64,000 nucleotides of DNA from Alistipes muris (GTDB lineage: Bacteria; Bacteroidota; Bacteroidia; Bacteroidales; Rikenellaceae), in the NCBI RefSeq assembly GCF_943193205.1, contig NZ_CALPDD010000010.1, positions 1 through 64,000 of the forward strand, given 5' to 3'. The stretch's first letter is position 1. Each line of letters starts with the position of its first letter. The notes under the pieces were generated by a model that was not told where the DNA came from, did not search any database, and worked only from the letters and a program-made list of their open reading frames with translations. The translations under genes were made by a program, and so were the position numbers. Of this stretch, positions 26,702 through 36,867 are shown one piece after another.

Positions 26702-27404
26702 TGCCTTTGCGCGCCAGCCGCCGCATTTCCAGACCGGGAATGATCATCATCAGCACGAAACAATGGATAAAGCACGGCATGACCCACGTCATCGAGAGCT
26801 TCACCCCGGAAAAGATGCAGCCCAGCAGCACCATGCCGAAAGCGACGCTGAGGATTCCTCCGGCCACCATGCTGCGGATTTTCAGAGCTGCGCCCGAACC
26901 GATGATGCCGAACCCCACCACGAACAGCGCATAAAAGAACATGACCAGCCACGGCGAATTGCCCGTTGTCAGATGGAGAATCGCGCAAACGACGACCCCG
27001 GCCGCACCGAGAATCCCGACCGACTTCCAGATGGCGGCGCAGAGCTTGTCGGTATAGGAGAGGCAGCCGCGGCTGCTTTGCTTCACGGCCAACCTGCGAT
27101 TGAAAAACCAACCGAAGGCCATCAGCGCCCACAGGCCGTTGAATGCAGGATTGCCGGTCGCGGAAACCGCTGCCCATACTACGGTGGCGATGGTCGCCGT
27201 GAGGATGCCCCAGTTCAAAAGAATATTGCCGTCGCCGACCTCGAAACGGCTTTTGGTCTCGGAAATCATGCGGGCTATCAGCTCGATGCTCTCCTTTTCG
27301 TTGAGTTTCCCGCCTTGGCTGAGTTCACAATCTTCCCTTTCGGGCAGGTTTTCCCCGCCTTGGCAAAGCCCGGACGAATTCGGCTTATCAAAACGTCCAT
27401 CCAT
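26688..27404 (-). CDS. Membrane protein paired with the winged-helix regulator
   Basis: 238 residues from ATG at 27404 (MDGRFDKPNSSGL); the open frame continues 19 codons upstream into promoter-proximal sequence. An acidic N-terminal ~65 residues (LNEKESIELIARMISETKSRFEVGDG) are followed by about six membrane helices. No family function is recognised. Similar helix-plus-membrane proteins are often encoded beside small winged-helix regulators in Bacteroidota. It is the first gene of the pair, the reverse of the more usual regulator-first order. Confidence 0.75.
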   Translation of the reverse strand: MDGRFDKPNSSGLCQGGENLPEREDCELSQGGKLNEKESIELIARMISETKSRFEVGDGNILLNWGILTATIATVVWAAVSATGNPAFNGLWALMAFGWFFNRRLAVKQSSRGCLSYTDKLCAAIWKSVGILGAAGVVVCAILHLTTGNSPWLVMFFYALFVVGFGIIGSGAALKIRSMVAGGILSVAFGMVLLGCIFSGVKLSMTWVMPCFIHCFVLMMIIPGLEMRRLARKGNERA

Positions 27405-27496
27405 AACAATAATTTTTAATCGGTTTGCAATATAAACTTCACTCGGAAAAGAAAAGAGCAAACCCGCGCGACGCTGCTCCTGCCTAATCTGTATTG

Positions 27497-27528
27497 CAAA
27501 TATAAATCGGTTTATTTAATAAACCAAA
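27497..27528 (-). promoter_or_regulatory. Promoter of the membrane-protein/regulator operon
   Basis: On the minus strand TTTG (27525-27528), 20 bases, TATATTTG (27497-27504): a perfect consensus promoter 92 bases before the start. Confidence 0.85.
27509..27525. promoter_or_regulatory. Palindromic operator-like site between -33 and -7
   Basis: ggtttatttaataaacc has perfect 8 bp arms around one central base and fills the promoter spacer. Bound protein would block polymerase. The co-transcribed winged-helix protein is the obvious candidate, but binding is inferred. Confidence 0.6.
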
Positions 27529-27540
27529 TATTCCGGCAAC

Positions 27541-27795
27541 TTTTTTCATGCGGATGTCCGTTCCTCGCCAGAATAGCAACGGCATAAGAATGAGTTCATA
27601 GGGCACAATCCTCCCTTGCGACCGCTCCGGAACGGCTTTTGCCGCTCACACATCAAAAATATCATCCCGAAGTGTCAGTTGCAGCCACTCGAACAGGCGA
27701 AATGGTTGTTCCGCAAAGTACAAGAAAAAAGAGAACTGCGAGTTGCTCGCAAAAGTTTCAGGGCCGGAATAGATTCTTCGTCAAGGCGATGCCTT
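27541..27795. other. Intergenic, no gene recognised
   Basis: Moderately A+T-rich sequence upstream of the divergent membrane-protein operon. Short open frames here show no protein character. It leads into the repeat array. Confidence 0.5.
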
Positions 27796-28019
27796 TCCTC
27801 AGAATGACAACTTGTTTTAGATTCTTCGTCGGTCTTGCGACCTCCTCAGAATGACAGAAGGGGAGGGCTCTTCAGAATGACAGAGGAAAGGCCACAGAAT
27901 AACGGGAGGTGCTCGGAATGACAGAGGAAAGACACCTCGGAATGACAGAGGGGAAGAGCTCGGAATAACAAGAGAGACCCTCGGAATAACAAAGCGGATG
28001 CTTGAAATAACAAAATGGG
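27796..28019. repeat. Degenerate tandem array of gaatgaca-type units
   Basis: About nine imperfect units of 17-28 bases with the core ctcggaatgacagaggaa, drifting to ggaataaca towards the right end. One copy of the agattcttcgtc companion motif is embedded near 27829. It is the largest cluster of this repeat family in the window and sits just upstream of uvrB. Confidence 0.75.
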
Positions 28020-28078
28020 AACAGCCCTGCGATGAAGAAACAAAAGAGCGCTTTTCTGCCCGGCGACGAAGAATCGCT

Positions 28079-28109
28079 ATTGTGAATTGTGAATTATGAA
28101 TTAATTTTG
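28079..28109 (+). promoter_or_regulatory. Promoter of uvrB, leaderless geometry
   Basis: ATTG (28079-28082), 19 bases, TAATTTTG (28102-28109). Only four bases separate the -7 box from the uvrB ATG at 28114, so transcription would start at or next to the start codon. The -7 box partly coincides with an A+T-rich repeat arm. Confidence 0.6.
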
Positions 28110-28113
28110 CCCT

Positions 28114-30156
<2,043 letters not shown>

Positions 30157-30162
30157 AAGCAG

Positions 30163-30379
30163 CCCGCAGATGCTGGACGCAGCGCACGGAGAAGGCGTTC
30201 GCCCGGTTGCTGTTGTCCAAGGGGTTCACGAGACCCGAGTGGAACCACATGAGCCCCGCGTTGCGGTTGCCTGCGTAGTTGGACGACGAAGACCAAACGT
30301 GGCCGCGCTCGCCGACGTAGCCCAAGGCTCCCGTCGAATTGGCGCGGTAGCCCGCAGCAGGCGGTCGGAGCAATCGCTG
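30163..30379 (-). pseudogene. FISUMP-domain C-terminal cassette, copy 2
   Basis: About 72 codons on the minus strand, from QRLLRPPAAGYR to SVRCVQHLR, with WSSSSNYAGNRNAG in the middle. There is no start, signal peptide or own stop: the frame runs on into the antisense of uvrB. The upstream translated stretch FCHSFQRLL is shared with copy 3. Relative to copies 1 and 3 the framework residues (AAG, GAL, VG, SSS, SG, VNPL, SVRCVQHLR) are constant while the residues between them vary. It is expected to be silent unless recombined into a complete gene. Confidence 0.7.
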
Positions 30380-30526
30380 GAATGAATGGCAAAAAAAATG
30401 AATAATGAATAGTTAATAAGGAATAATCGGCAAAGACATAAGAGAACCAATTATTCACTATTCATTCTTAATTATTCATTAAACTAAGTTTTCTGCCAGA
30501 CTGGGATGAATAACTGACGGCGTATT

Positions 30527-30594
30527 GAAACGTTTTCGATAAGCCGAGTGCAAAGCCAAGTTTACCTGAGCTATGCCGAGGCGAGAAAACCTGC
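30527..30594. repeat. Dispersed repeat (gataagccgag ... gccgaggcgag), second copy
   Basis: Matches 17906-17969 at both ends; the middle (tgcaaagccaagtttacctg) differs. It is inside FISUMP element copy 2. Confidence 0.7.
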
Positions 30595-30724
30595 CTGAAA
30601 AGGAACGTTTTAGCGGTTTGTTAAAACGTTTTAACATCCGGTAACCGCCGCCAGCGGAGTGCTGAATCTGCCTTGCCGCGCTGGCGGGAGCCGTAACCCA
30701 CCGCCACTCCGGGCCCGGCTGCTT

Positions 30725-31534
30725 TTATTCCATCGGATAAATATAAGACGTGCGCAGCGCCGCGGCCTTCTGCGGGTCGTCGAAAAGCCCGAACACCGCC
30801 GAGCCGCTGCCCGACATCGAAGCGTAGAGCGCCCCGGCGGCCAACAGCTCCTCCTTGGCGGCCCGGACGGACGGATGGGCCGCGAAGACCGTCGGCTCGA
30901 AATCGTTGATCACCAGCCCCTGCCACTCGCTCACGGGCCGCCGAAGCCGTTCGGAGAGCGGCACCGCAGGCACCCGCGGCGTCACTCCGGCGTAGGCTTC
31001 GCGGGTCGAAACGCCCTCGGAGGGCTTCACGATGGCCAGCCACAACCCCTGCAAATCGAGGGCGACGGGCGACATGATTTCCCCGCGTCCGGTGCATAGC
31101 TGCGGAACGTTCCGCACGAAGAACGCCGTATCGCTGCCCAGCGCGGCAGCGCAGGCAATCAGTTCCTCCTCCGGCAGCCGGAGCCCGAACAGCTCGTCGA
31201 GCGCCAGCACGACCGCCGTAGCGTCGGACGAACCGCCGCCCAACCCGGCACCGAACGGCACCCGCTTGTCGAGCCGGATTTCCACCCCGTCGACCCCATA
31301 GCGCTTCCGCATCAGCCGGAAAGCCTTGATACACAGATTGTCTTCGGGGTCGCAGTCCACCGCCAGCCCTTCGGCCCGGAACCCGACGCCCGGAACCTCG
31401 CGGCGCGTCACCTCCACCTCGTCGGCCAGTCCCCTGACCGGGACCATGACCGTCTCCAGCTCGTGGTAGCCGTCATCGCGGCGGCGCAGCACGTCGAGCC
31501 CCAGATTTATCTTGCAGTTCGCACGCAGAATCAT
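30725..31534 (-). CDS. ispE: 4-diphosphocytidyl-2-C-methyl-D-erythritol kinase
   Basis: 269 residues of the GHMP kinase fold. IspE phosphorylates CDP-ME in the MEP pathway that makes isopentenyl diphosphate. The ATP loop is VPFGAGLGGGSSDATAV (about residue 90), the N-terminus CKINLGLDVL carries the catalytic Lys region, and the C-terminal GHMP motif is MSGSGSAVFGLF. It is slightly shorter than the E. coli enzyme (283). The stop codon coincides with the right end of FISUMP element copy 2. It is divergent from the GSCFA gene. Confidence 0.95.
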   Translation of the reverse strand: MILRANCKINLGLDVLRRRDDGYHELETVMVPVRGLADEVEVTRREVPGVGFRAEGLAVDCDPEDNLCIKAFRLMRKRYGVDGVEIRLDKRVPFGAGLGGGSSDATAVVLALDELFGLRLPEEELIACAAALGSDTAFFVRNVPQLCTGRGEIMSPVALDLQGLWLAIVKPSEGVSTREAYAGVTPRVPAVPLSERLRRPVSEWQGLVINDFEPTVFAAHPSVRAAKEELLAAGALYASMSGSGSAVFGLFDDPQKAAALRTSYIYPME

Positions 31535-31589
31535 ACTGCAAATTAAAAATTAAAAATCAGAAATTAAAAATTTTCGGCCGAATTTCCCC

Positions 31590-31597
31590 TACCTTTG
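31590..31597 (+). promoter_or_regulatory. -7 box of the GSCFA gene, leaderless geometry
   Basis: TACCTTTG followed by four bases and then the ATG at 31602. No clear -33 box. The geometry is the same as at uvrB. Confidence 0.5.
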
Positions 31598-31601
31598 CCC
31601 C

Positions 31602-32579
31602 ATGAAATTCCGCACCGAAATCAACGTCGCGCCGCTGGGTCTCGGGCTCGGCTACGCCGACACCGTGCTGCTGTTCGGCTCGTGCTTCGCCGACGAAATG
31701 CGCCGCCGGATGCAGGAGCTGAAGTTTCGCGCCGAGGGCAACTTCACCGGGACGCTCTTCAACCCTGCGTCGGTCGCCGCCCTGCTGCGCCGCGCACAGG
31801 ACCCGGCACCCGCCACCCTCGCCGAACTCCGGCAGGACGCCGACGGCTGGTGGTTCCACTACGACGCCAACACTTTGCTGAGCGGCCCCGACCCGGCCGC
31901 GGTTCTCGGGCGTTACAACGACGCGCTCGACCGCCTGCGCAGGCTCCTGCCCGCCGCCCGCTGTCTTGTCGTCACTTTCGGCACGGCGTGGGTCTACCGG
32001 CTCAAGGAGAGCGGCCGCGTCGTCGCCAACTGCCACAAGCAACCTCAGACACTTTTCGACCGTACACGGCTCTCGGTCGAAGAAATCGCAGCCGAATGGT
32101 CGCAGCTCCTCGCCGGGCCGCTGGCCAACAAAGAAGTCGTCTTCACGGTCAGCCCGGTGCGCCACCTCGGCGACGGCGCGGAGGGCAATTCGCTCAGCAA
32201 AGCTACCCTGCGGGTTGCTGTCGGCGAACTGACCGAACGGTTCGGCCATGCGCACTATTTCCCCGCCTGCGAACTGCTCGCCGACGACCTGCGCGACTAC
32301 CGTTTCTATGCCGACGACCTGGTCCACCCCTCGCCGCAGGCGGTCGGCTACATCTGGGAGAAGTTCGCCGGAGCAGCCCTCTCGGACGAAGCGCAGGCAC
32401 TCCTGCCCGAAGTGGAACGCCTTGTGACCCAATCCCTCCACCGTCCCCGCCGCACCGACAGCGACGCGTGGCAGGAACTATGCCGCCGGACCGTCGGGCG
32501 GATGGAGGCCCTGCGACGAAGCGCCGGAATCGACTTTTCGCAGGAAATAGCCCGTCTGAACAGCGGAAATTCCCGTTAA
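31602..32579 (+). CDS. GSCFA domain protein
   Basis: 325 residues. The family name motif is present as GSCFADEM (residues ~26-33), and a second conserved block is VTFGTAWVYRLKESG with VSPVRHLGDG. GSCFA proteins are an SGNH-hydrolase-like family found mostly in Bacteroidota; the Ser in GSCFA, the FGTAW block and the late DDLVHPS (near residue 238) resemble SGNH blocks I, III and V, so esterase or acyltransferase activity on a glycan is plausible but unproven. There is no signal peptide, so it is probably cytoplasmic. The ATG lies four bases after a -7 box. Confidence 0.9.
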   Translation: MKFRTEINVAPLGLGLGYADTVLLFGSCFADEMRRRMQELKFRAEGNFTGTLFNPASVAALLRRAQDPAPATLAELRQDADGWWFHYDANTLLSGPDPAAVLGRYNDALDRLRRLLPAARCLVVTFGTAWVYRLKESGRVVANCHKQPQTLFDRTRLSVEEIAAEWSQLLAGPLANKEVVFTVSPVRHLGDGAEGNSLSKATLRVAVGELTERFGHAHYFPACELLADDLRDYRFYADDLVHPSPQAVGYIWEKFAGAALSDEAQALLPEVERLVTQSLHRPRRTDSDAWQELCRRTVGRMEALRRSAGIDFSQEIARLNSGNSR

Positions 32580-32616
32580 ATTTCGTAACTTCGGCCTTTC
32601 GGAACGACATCGAACG

Positions 32617-34176
32617 ATGAAAAAACTGCTTCTGCTTCTTTTGGGGGCGCTCTGCTCCCTACCCATACAGGCGGCCCGCCCGCGGCTGATCGTCCAGATC
32701 GTCGTGGGGTCGATGCGCGCCGAGGACCTCGACCGCTACGCCGGCCACTTCGGCGAAGGCGGGTTCAAGCGGCTTGCCGAAGGGGGCGTCCGCTACGCCG
32801 GGGCGCGCTACGATTTCCAGCAAACCACCACGCCCGTGGCGCTGGCCACCCTCACCACCGGAGCCATGCCCTCGACCCACGGGGTCATCGGCTCGCGCTG
32901 GCACGACTACACCGACAACAAGACCGTCTGGCTGACCGAAGGGCGCCAGGGCCCCGGACCCTACCAACTCATCGCCCCCACGCTCGGCGAAGCACTGCTG
33001 CGCTGCCTGCCCGGCAGCCGCTGCGTGACCGTTGCTGCCGAAGCCGAATCGGCCGTCGTCATGGGCGGCCGCACCGGACAAGTCTACTGGCTCGACCCGC
33101 AGCACGCCGGCTGGGCCACCTCCTACCACTATGCGCCCGAACTCCCCGAATGGATCGCCCGCACCAACCGCGAACGCTACAACCTCGCGCTGCTCGCCCC
33201 CGAGTGGCGGATGCTCTACGACCGCAACAGCTACCGCAACACCCGCCACTGGGACATTCTCCCGCTGGGCCGCGGCCGCAAGGACGCCGCATCGTCGGGC
33301 GCGCGGCGCCTCACGCCCGACAACGACTACGAACGGCTGCTCTACACCCCGGCAGGCAATACGGCGGTGCTGGCTTTCGCCAAGCAGGCCATCGCCCAAT
33401 GCAAGCTCGGCAGCGACGCGACGCCCGACCTGCTGAACATCTGTCTCGACGCATCGCGCCGCATCGCGGAGGTCTACGGCCCCGAATCGGTCGAGGTGGA
33501 AGACATGTACTGCCGGCTCGACCGCGACCTGGCCGACTTTCTGACCTACCTCTTCGCGCAGACCGACGAGCAGGAAGTGCTGGTCGTGCTGACCTCCGAC
33601 CACGGCACGAGCCCGTCCTACGACCTGGCCGCCCCGGCCGCCGACCGCTTCAATGCACGGCAGTTCGAGGTCATTGTCAACGGCTTTCTCAACGTCCGCT
33701 ACGGCGTGGGCGACTGGGTCTGCGACTACAATGAAAACTGCATCTGGCTTAATCACAATCTGATATACGAACGCGGGCTGAACCTGGCCGACGTGCAGAA
33801 CGAAGTGGCGATTTTCGCCATGCAGTTCGGCGGCGTGTCGCACGCGCTGGCTGCCACGGCCATGCGGACCAGCTACTTCGGCAGCGGCTACGCCCGGCGG
33901 CTGCAAAACAGCTTCTACCCCCGCCGCTCGGGCGACGTGGTGCTCAACCTGATGCCCGGCTGGATCGAGGAACGCAACCGCTGCCACTCCTCGTCGGGCT
34001 CGATGTACGGCTACGACACCGAAGTGCCCCTGCTTTTCTACGGCGCCGGGATTCCGCCGCAGCGCATCCGCCGCCCGGTCGACATGACCTGTGTGGCCCC
34101 CACCGTGGCACGATTGCTGGAAATTTCCGAGCCCGCCGCTTCCGAGGGCGAGGTGCTGGAAGAAATCGCAGAATAA
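32617..34176 (+). CDS. Alkaline phosphatase-superfamily protein, exported
   Basis: 519 residues with a signal peptide (LLLLLLGALCSLPIQAA). The fold is that of PafA-like phosphatases and type I phosphodiesterases: QQTTTPVALATLTTGAMPST near residue 69 holds the candidate nucleophile, VLTSDHGTSPSYD (about residue 326) gives a metal-binding Asp and His, and FYGAGI with the C-terminal VDMTCVAPTVARLL is typical. The N-terminal metal Asp of the usual VDQMR motif is replaced: VVGSMRAEDL. Activity may therefore be altered. It is first of a probable operon with sufE and a DUF59 gene (8 bp gap). Confidence 0.85.
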   Translation: MKKLLLLLLGALCSLPIQAARPRLIVQIVVGSMRAEDLDRYAGHFGEGGFKRLAEGGVRYAGARYDFQQTTTPVALATLTTGAMPSTHGVIGSRWHDYTDNKTVWLTEGRQGPGPYQLIAPTLGEALLRCLPGSRCVTVAAEAESAVVMGGRTGQVYWLDPQHAGWATSYHYAPELPEWIARTNRERYNLALLAPEWRMLYDRNSYRNTRHWDILPLGRGRKDAASSGARRLTPDNDYERLLYTPAGNTAVLAFAKQAIAQCKLGSDATPDLLNICLDASRRIAEVYGPESVEVEDMYCRLDRDLADFLTYLFAQTDEQEVLVVLTSDHGTSPSYDLAAPAADRFNARQFEVIVNGFLNVRYGVGDWVCDYNENCIWLNHNLIYERGLNLADVQNEVAIFAMQFGGVSHALAATAMRTSYFGSGYARRLQNSFYPRRSGDVVLNLMPGWIEERNRCHSSSGSMYGYDTEVPLLFYGAGIPPQRIRRPVDMTCVAPTVARLLEISEPAASEGEVLEEIAE

Positions 34177-34184
34177 ACGAGACT

Positions 34185-34616
34185 ATGGACAAAATACAAG
34201 ACCAAATCATCGAAGAATTTTCGGTTTTCGACGACTGGCTCGACCGCTACGACTATCTGATCGGGCTGGGCGAAGGGCTTCCGGCCATCGCCCCGGAACA
34301 CCGGACCGAACAATACCAGATCGCGGGCTGCCAGTCGCGGGTGTGGGTCGATGCCCGGCTCGACGACCAAGGGCGCGTGCACTTCGCGGCCGACAGCGAC
34401 GCCATCATCACCAAGGGCATCATCGCCCTGCTGGTACGCGTGCTGAACGGCCGCACGCCGCAGGAGATTCTCGACACCGAACTCTACTTCATCGACGCCA
34501 TCGGGCTGAGCGCCAACCTCTCGCCCACGCGGGCCAACGGCCTTGCGGCGATGGTCAAGCAGATGCGGCTCTACGCCCTGGCCTACGCCAACCGGACCGA
34601 ACCCCGAAACGACTGA
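34185..34616 (+). CDS. sufE: SufE-family sulfur acceptor
   Basis: 143 residues. SufE takes persulfide sulfur from a SufS-type cysteine desulfurase on a conserved Cys, here in the motif QIAGCQSRVW (about residue 49), and passes it to the SUF Fe-S scaffold. The length matches the family, and the DFAADSDAIITKG-like strand region follows. It is 8 bp after the phosphatase-like gene and 3 bp before the DUF59 gene, so the SUF accessory functions are grouped, but sufBCDS are not in the window. Confidence 0.93.
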   Translation: MDKIQDQIIEEFSVFDDWLDRYDYLIGLGEGLPAIAPEHRTEQYQIAGCQSRVWVDARLDDQGRVHFAADSDAIITKGIIALLVRVLNGRTPQEILDTELYFIDAIGLSANLSPTRANGLAAMVKQMRLYALAYANRTEPRND

Positions 34617-34619
34617 ACC

Positions 34620-34940
34620 ATGACACCCGAAGAGATATTGAAAGTCGAGCAGGAGATAGTCCTGACGCTCAAAAACATCTACGACCCCGAAATTCCGGTC
34701 AACATCTACGACCTGGGGCTTATCTACGAAATCGACTACACGCCCGACGGCACGGCCGAAATCCGCATGACCCTCACGGCGCCCAACTGCCCGATGGCCG
34801 ACATGCTGGTCGAGGACGTCAACGTCCAGGTGGGCAAGGTTCCGGGAGTGAAGTCGGTCAACGTCGTACTGACGTTCGACCCCGTGTGGGACCGCAGCAT
34901 GATGTCGGAAGAAGCGCTTCTGGAACTCAACATGCTGTAG
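34620..34940 (+). CDS. DUF59/MIP18-family Fe-S assembly protein (SufT-like)
   Basis: 106 residues, one MIP18 domain. Motifs are IYDPEIPVNIYDLGLIYEID (residues ~20-39) and LTAPNCPMADML with the conserved Cys. Proteins of this family help mature Fe-S proteins, and in Bacteroidota they commonly lie in or near suf operons, as here next to sufE (3 bp gap). It is followed by a DUF2851-like gene one base after its stop. Confidence 0.92.
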   Translation: MTPEEILKVEQEIVLTLKNIYDPEIPVNIYDLGLIYEIDYTPDGTAEIRMTLTAPNCPMADMLVEDVNVQVGKVPGVKSVNVVLTFDPVWDRSMMSEEALLELNML

Positions 34941-34941
34941 G

Positions 34942-35937
34942 ATGGCGCCACGCATTGCGGAAGCCTTGGAACGGCTGCAGGCGGGCGCCTGCAAATATGC
35001 CTGCGGCGGTTATCTGACGGGGCTGGAGCCGCTCGCGCGCCACGAAGTCTGCACGGCGCTGGTCTTCGACCGGCTCGGGCGCAAGATGCGCATGGTCGGC
35101 GAACTCCACGCCGCGGCGGGCGAGAACTGGAACGAAACGTTCTACCGGCTCTATTTCCGCACCTTGGGCGACCGGCTCAACCTCAGGGCCTACCTGCGGC
35201 TGGCCGGACTGGTACCCTACAAGGCCATCCTGCGCGAACGGCTGACGCCCCATGCCGTCGAAGCACTGCTGCTGGGAGCGTCGGGGCTGCTGGCACTCTG
35301 CCCCGACGACGAATACACCTCGGACCTCCGCGCGACGTTCGCCCATCTGAGCGCCAAATACGGCATCGACGCGATGCAGCCCGGCGAATGGACGCTCGAC
35401 GGGCTGCGTCCCGCCAACCACCCGGTGCTGCGGCTGGCGCAGGCCGCGGCATTCTTCGCGCAGGACCAGTTCGTCATGGCGCGGACCCTGGCCTGCCGCA
35501 CGGAAGCCGACATCCGCAAACTTTTCTGCATCGACGCCCCCGACTACTGGCAGAAACATTGCGCGGCGAACGAGGGGCCCCGACGTCTCGGCGCGTTCAA
35601 GGCCCATATCATTGGCATCAACTTGGTGGCGATCCTCCAATTCGCCTACGGCAGCTATACGGGCAAGGAAGCCATGCGCGACAATGCGCTGACGCTGCTG
35701 GAACAATTGCCCGCCGAGGAAAACCGCTATGTCTCGGCCTGGAGCAACCGCGGATTCAACCCCCGCAACGCATTCGAGACGCAGGCGCTGCTGCAACTGG
35801 CCACCGAATTCTGCATGCCGGGCGCCAACGACCCCGGCCCTGCCGCCCGCCGCTCCGAACCGCCCCGCTGCAACGTCTGCCCCGTCGGGCGGCGGATTCT
35901 TCATGCCGTCCGGCAGTCGCTTCCTACGGAAGTGTAG
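34942..35937 (+). CDS. DUF2851-like protein, short form
   Basis: 331 residues beginning one base after the DUF59 stop. The sequence WNETFYRLYFRTLGDRLN, EALLLGASGLLAL, and the C-terminal cysteine pair RCNVCPVGRRIL match the second half of the Bacteroidota family DUF2851, whose members are usually about 420-430 residues. The N-terminal domain is missing or greatly shortened, so this may be a lineage-specific short form. Function is unknown. Placement after two Fe-S assembly genes and the terminal cysteines raise the idea of a metal site, as speculation. Confidence 0.7.
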   Translation: MAPRIAEALERLQAGACKYACGGYLTGLEPLARHEVCTALVFDRLGRKMRMVGELHAAAGENWNETFYRLYFRTLGDRLNLRAYLRLAGLVPYKAILRERLTPHAVEALLLGASGLLALCPDDEYTSDLRATFAHLSAKYGIDAMQPGEWTLDGLRPANHPVLRLAQAAAFFAQDQFVMARTLACRTEADIRKLFCIDAPDYWQKHCAANEGPRRLGAFKAHIIGINLVAILQFAYGSYTGKEAMRDNALTLLEQLPAEENRYVSAWSNRGFNPRNAFETQALLQLATEFCMPGANDPGPAARRSEPPRCNVCPVGRRILHAVRQSLPTEV

Positions 35938-35989
35938 GTCCGAACAAAGAAACGTCGGCCACCTAACAAACAATCGGCCCTGCGCCCGC

Positions 35990-36019
35990 AAAAAAACAAT
36001 CGGCCCCTTTGGAGCCGAC
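35990..36019 (-). terminator. Terminator of rpiB
   Basis: On the minus strand TCGGCTCC and GGGGCCGA pair around a short A-rich loop, then a T tract. It lies 23 bases beyond the rpiB stop. Confidence 0.7.
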
Positions 36020-36041
36020 TGCACGATTTTTCATCCGGAAA

Positions 36042-36476
36042 CTACCTGCAAGCCATCTTCCCGATGCGCCGCTCGTGACGCCCGCCCTCGAACGGTGTGC
36101 GGAGGAAAAGGTCGAGCATGGCCACGGCCTCGTCGTTGCTGATGAACCGCGCCGGGAAAACGATGACGTTGGCGTCGTTGTGCTGGCGCGTCAGCGTTGC
36201 CACCTCCGTATTCCAGCACAGCGCGGCCCGGATGCCCTGATGCTTGTTGAGCGTCATGGCCATCCCCTCGCCGGAACCGCACAACCCGATGCCGCGCTCC
36301 AATTCACCCTTTTCGATGGCTTCGGCCAACGGGTGACCGAAATCGGCGTAGTCGACGCTCTCGGGCGAATGGGTGCCGAAGTCGAGCACCTCGTAACCCA
36401 TGGCGTCGAGGTAACCGACCAAAAACTCCTTCATCTCGTAACCCGCATGGTCGCAGGCGATTCCTATTTTTTTCAT
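36042..36476 (-). CDS. rpiB: Ribose-5-phosphate isomerase B
   Basis: 144 residues, the usual RpiB length. It interconverts ribose 5-phosphate and ribulose 5-phosphate in the pentose phosphate pathway. Motifs are GIACDHAGYEMKEFL at the N-terminus, the catalytic-site loop GLCGSGEGMAMTLNKH (about residues 66-81) and NDANVIVFPARFI. A LacAB/RpiB allose-isomerase role cannot be excluded. It stands alone with a terminator; the next gene upstream is a small membrane protein. Confidence 0.95.
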   Translation of the reverse strand: MKKIGIACDHAGYEMKEFLVGYLDAMGYEVLDFGTHSPESVDYADFGHPLAEAIEKGELERGIGLCGSGEGMAMTLNKHQGIRAALCWNTEVATLTRQHNDANVIVFPARFISNDEAVAMLDLFLRTPFEGGRHERRIGKMACR

Positions 36477-36542
36477 GGTTTTCGGTTTTGGTACGAACTA
36501 CTGCAAAAAACGTTCATTTCAAACAAATTTCCTACGCCTTAG

Positions 36543-36857
36543 CTACAAGAAACGCTCGGCGACGGCAATCAACAAGCCGAACAACAGCGCATTGAACAGC
36601 ACCACGGGAGCGGCCTTGCGCTCCTTTCCAGCGAAGGTAAGCACCACCGGAAGCGCCATCATCAGCGTCACGGCCATGCCGTCGGCCCACCAAGGCAGAT
36701 AAGGCAGGTCGCTGTAAAAGATGATGACAGCGGCGAACAGATAAGTACAGAACGCCGAGAGACACGAGCGGAACGAAAGCCGCCGCGCGACCATCGGGAT
36801 GACGTCGAGTGCGCCTGCCACGGCGCCGACGCAAAGCGAAAGCATGAAAGTTGTCAT
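36543..36857 (-). CDS. Small conserved membrane protein
   Basis: 104 residues with four predicted membrane helices (around residues 3-22, 30-50, 57-75 and 82-101). The sequence ALDVIPMVAR in the first helix-loop recurs in uncharacterised small Bacteroidota membrane proteins. No function is known. It starts 10 bp after the bipA stop on the same strand and may be co-transcribed with bipA. Confidence 0.75.
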   Translation of the reverse strand: MTTFMLSLCVGAVAGALDVIPMVARRLSFRSCLSAFCTYLFAAVIIFYSDLPYLPWWADGMAVTLMMALPVVLTFAGKERKAAPVVLFNALLFGLLIAVAERFL

Positions 36858-36867
36858 AGGTTCGGGT

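Noticed and set aside
27796..28019. CRISPR array
   Set aside because: Units are degenerate, of uneven length, and lack constant repeats with unique spacers; no cas genes.
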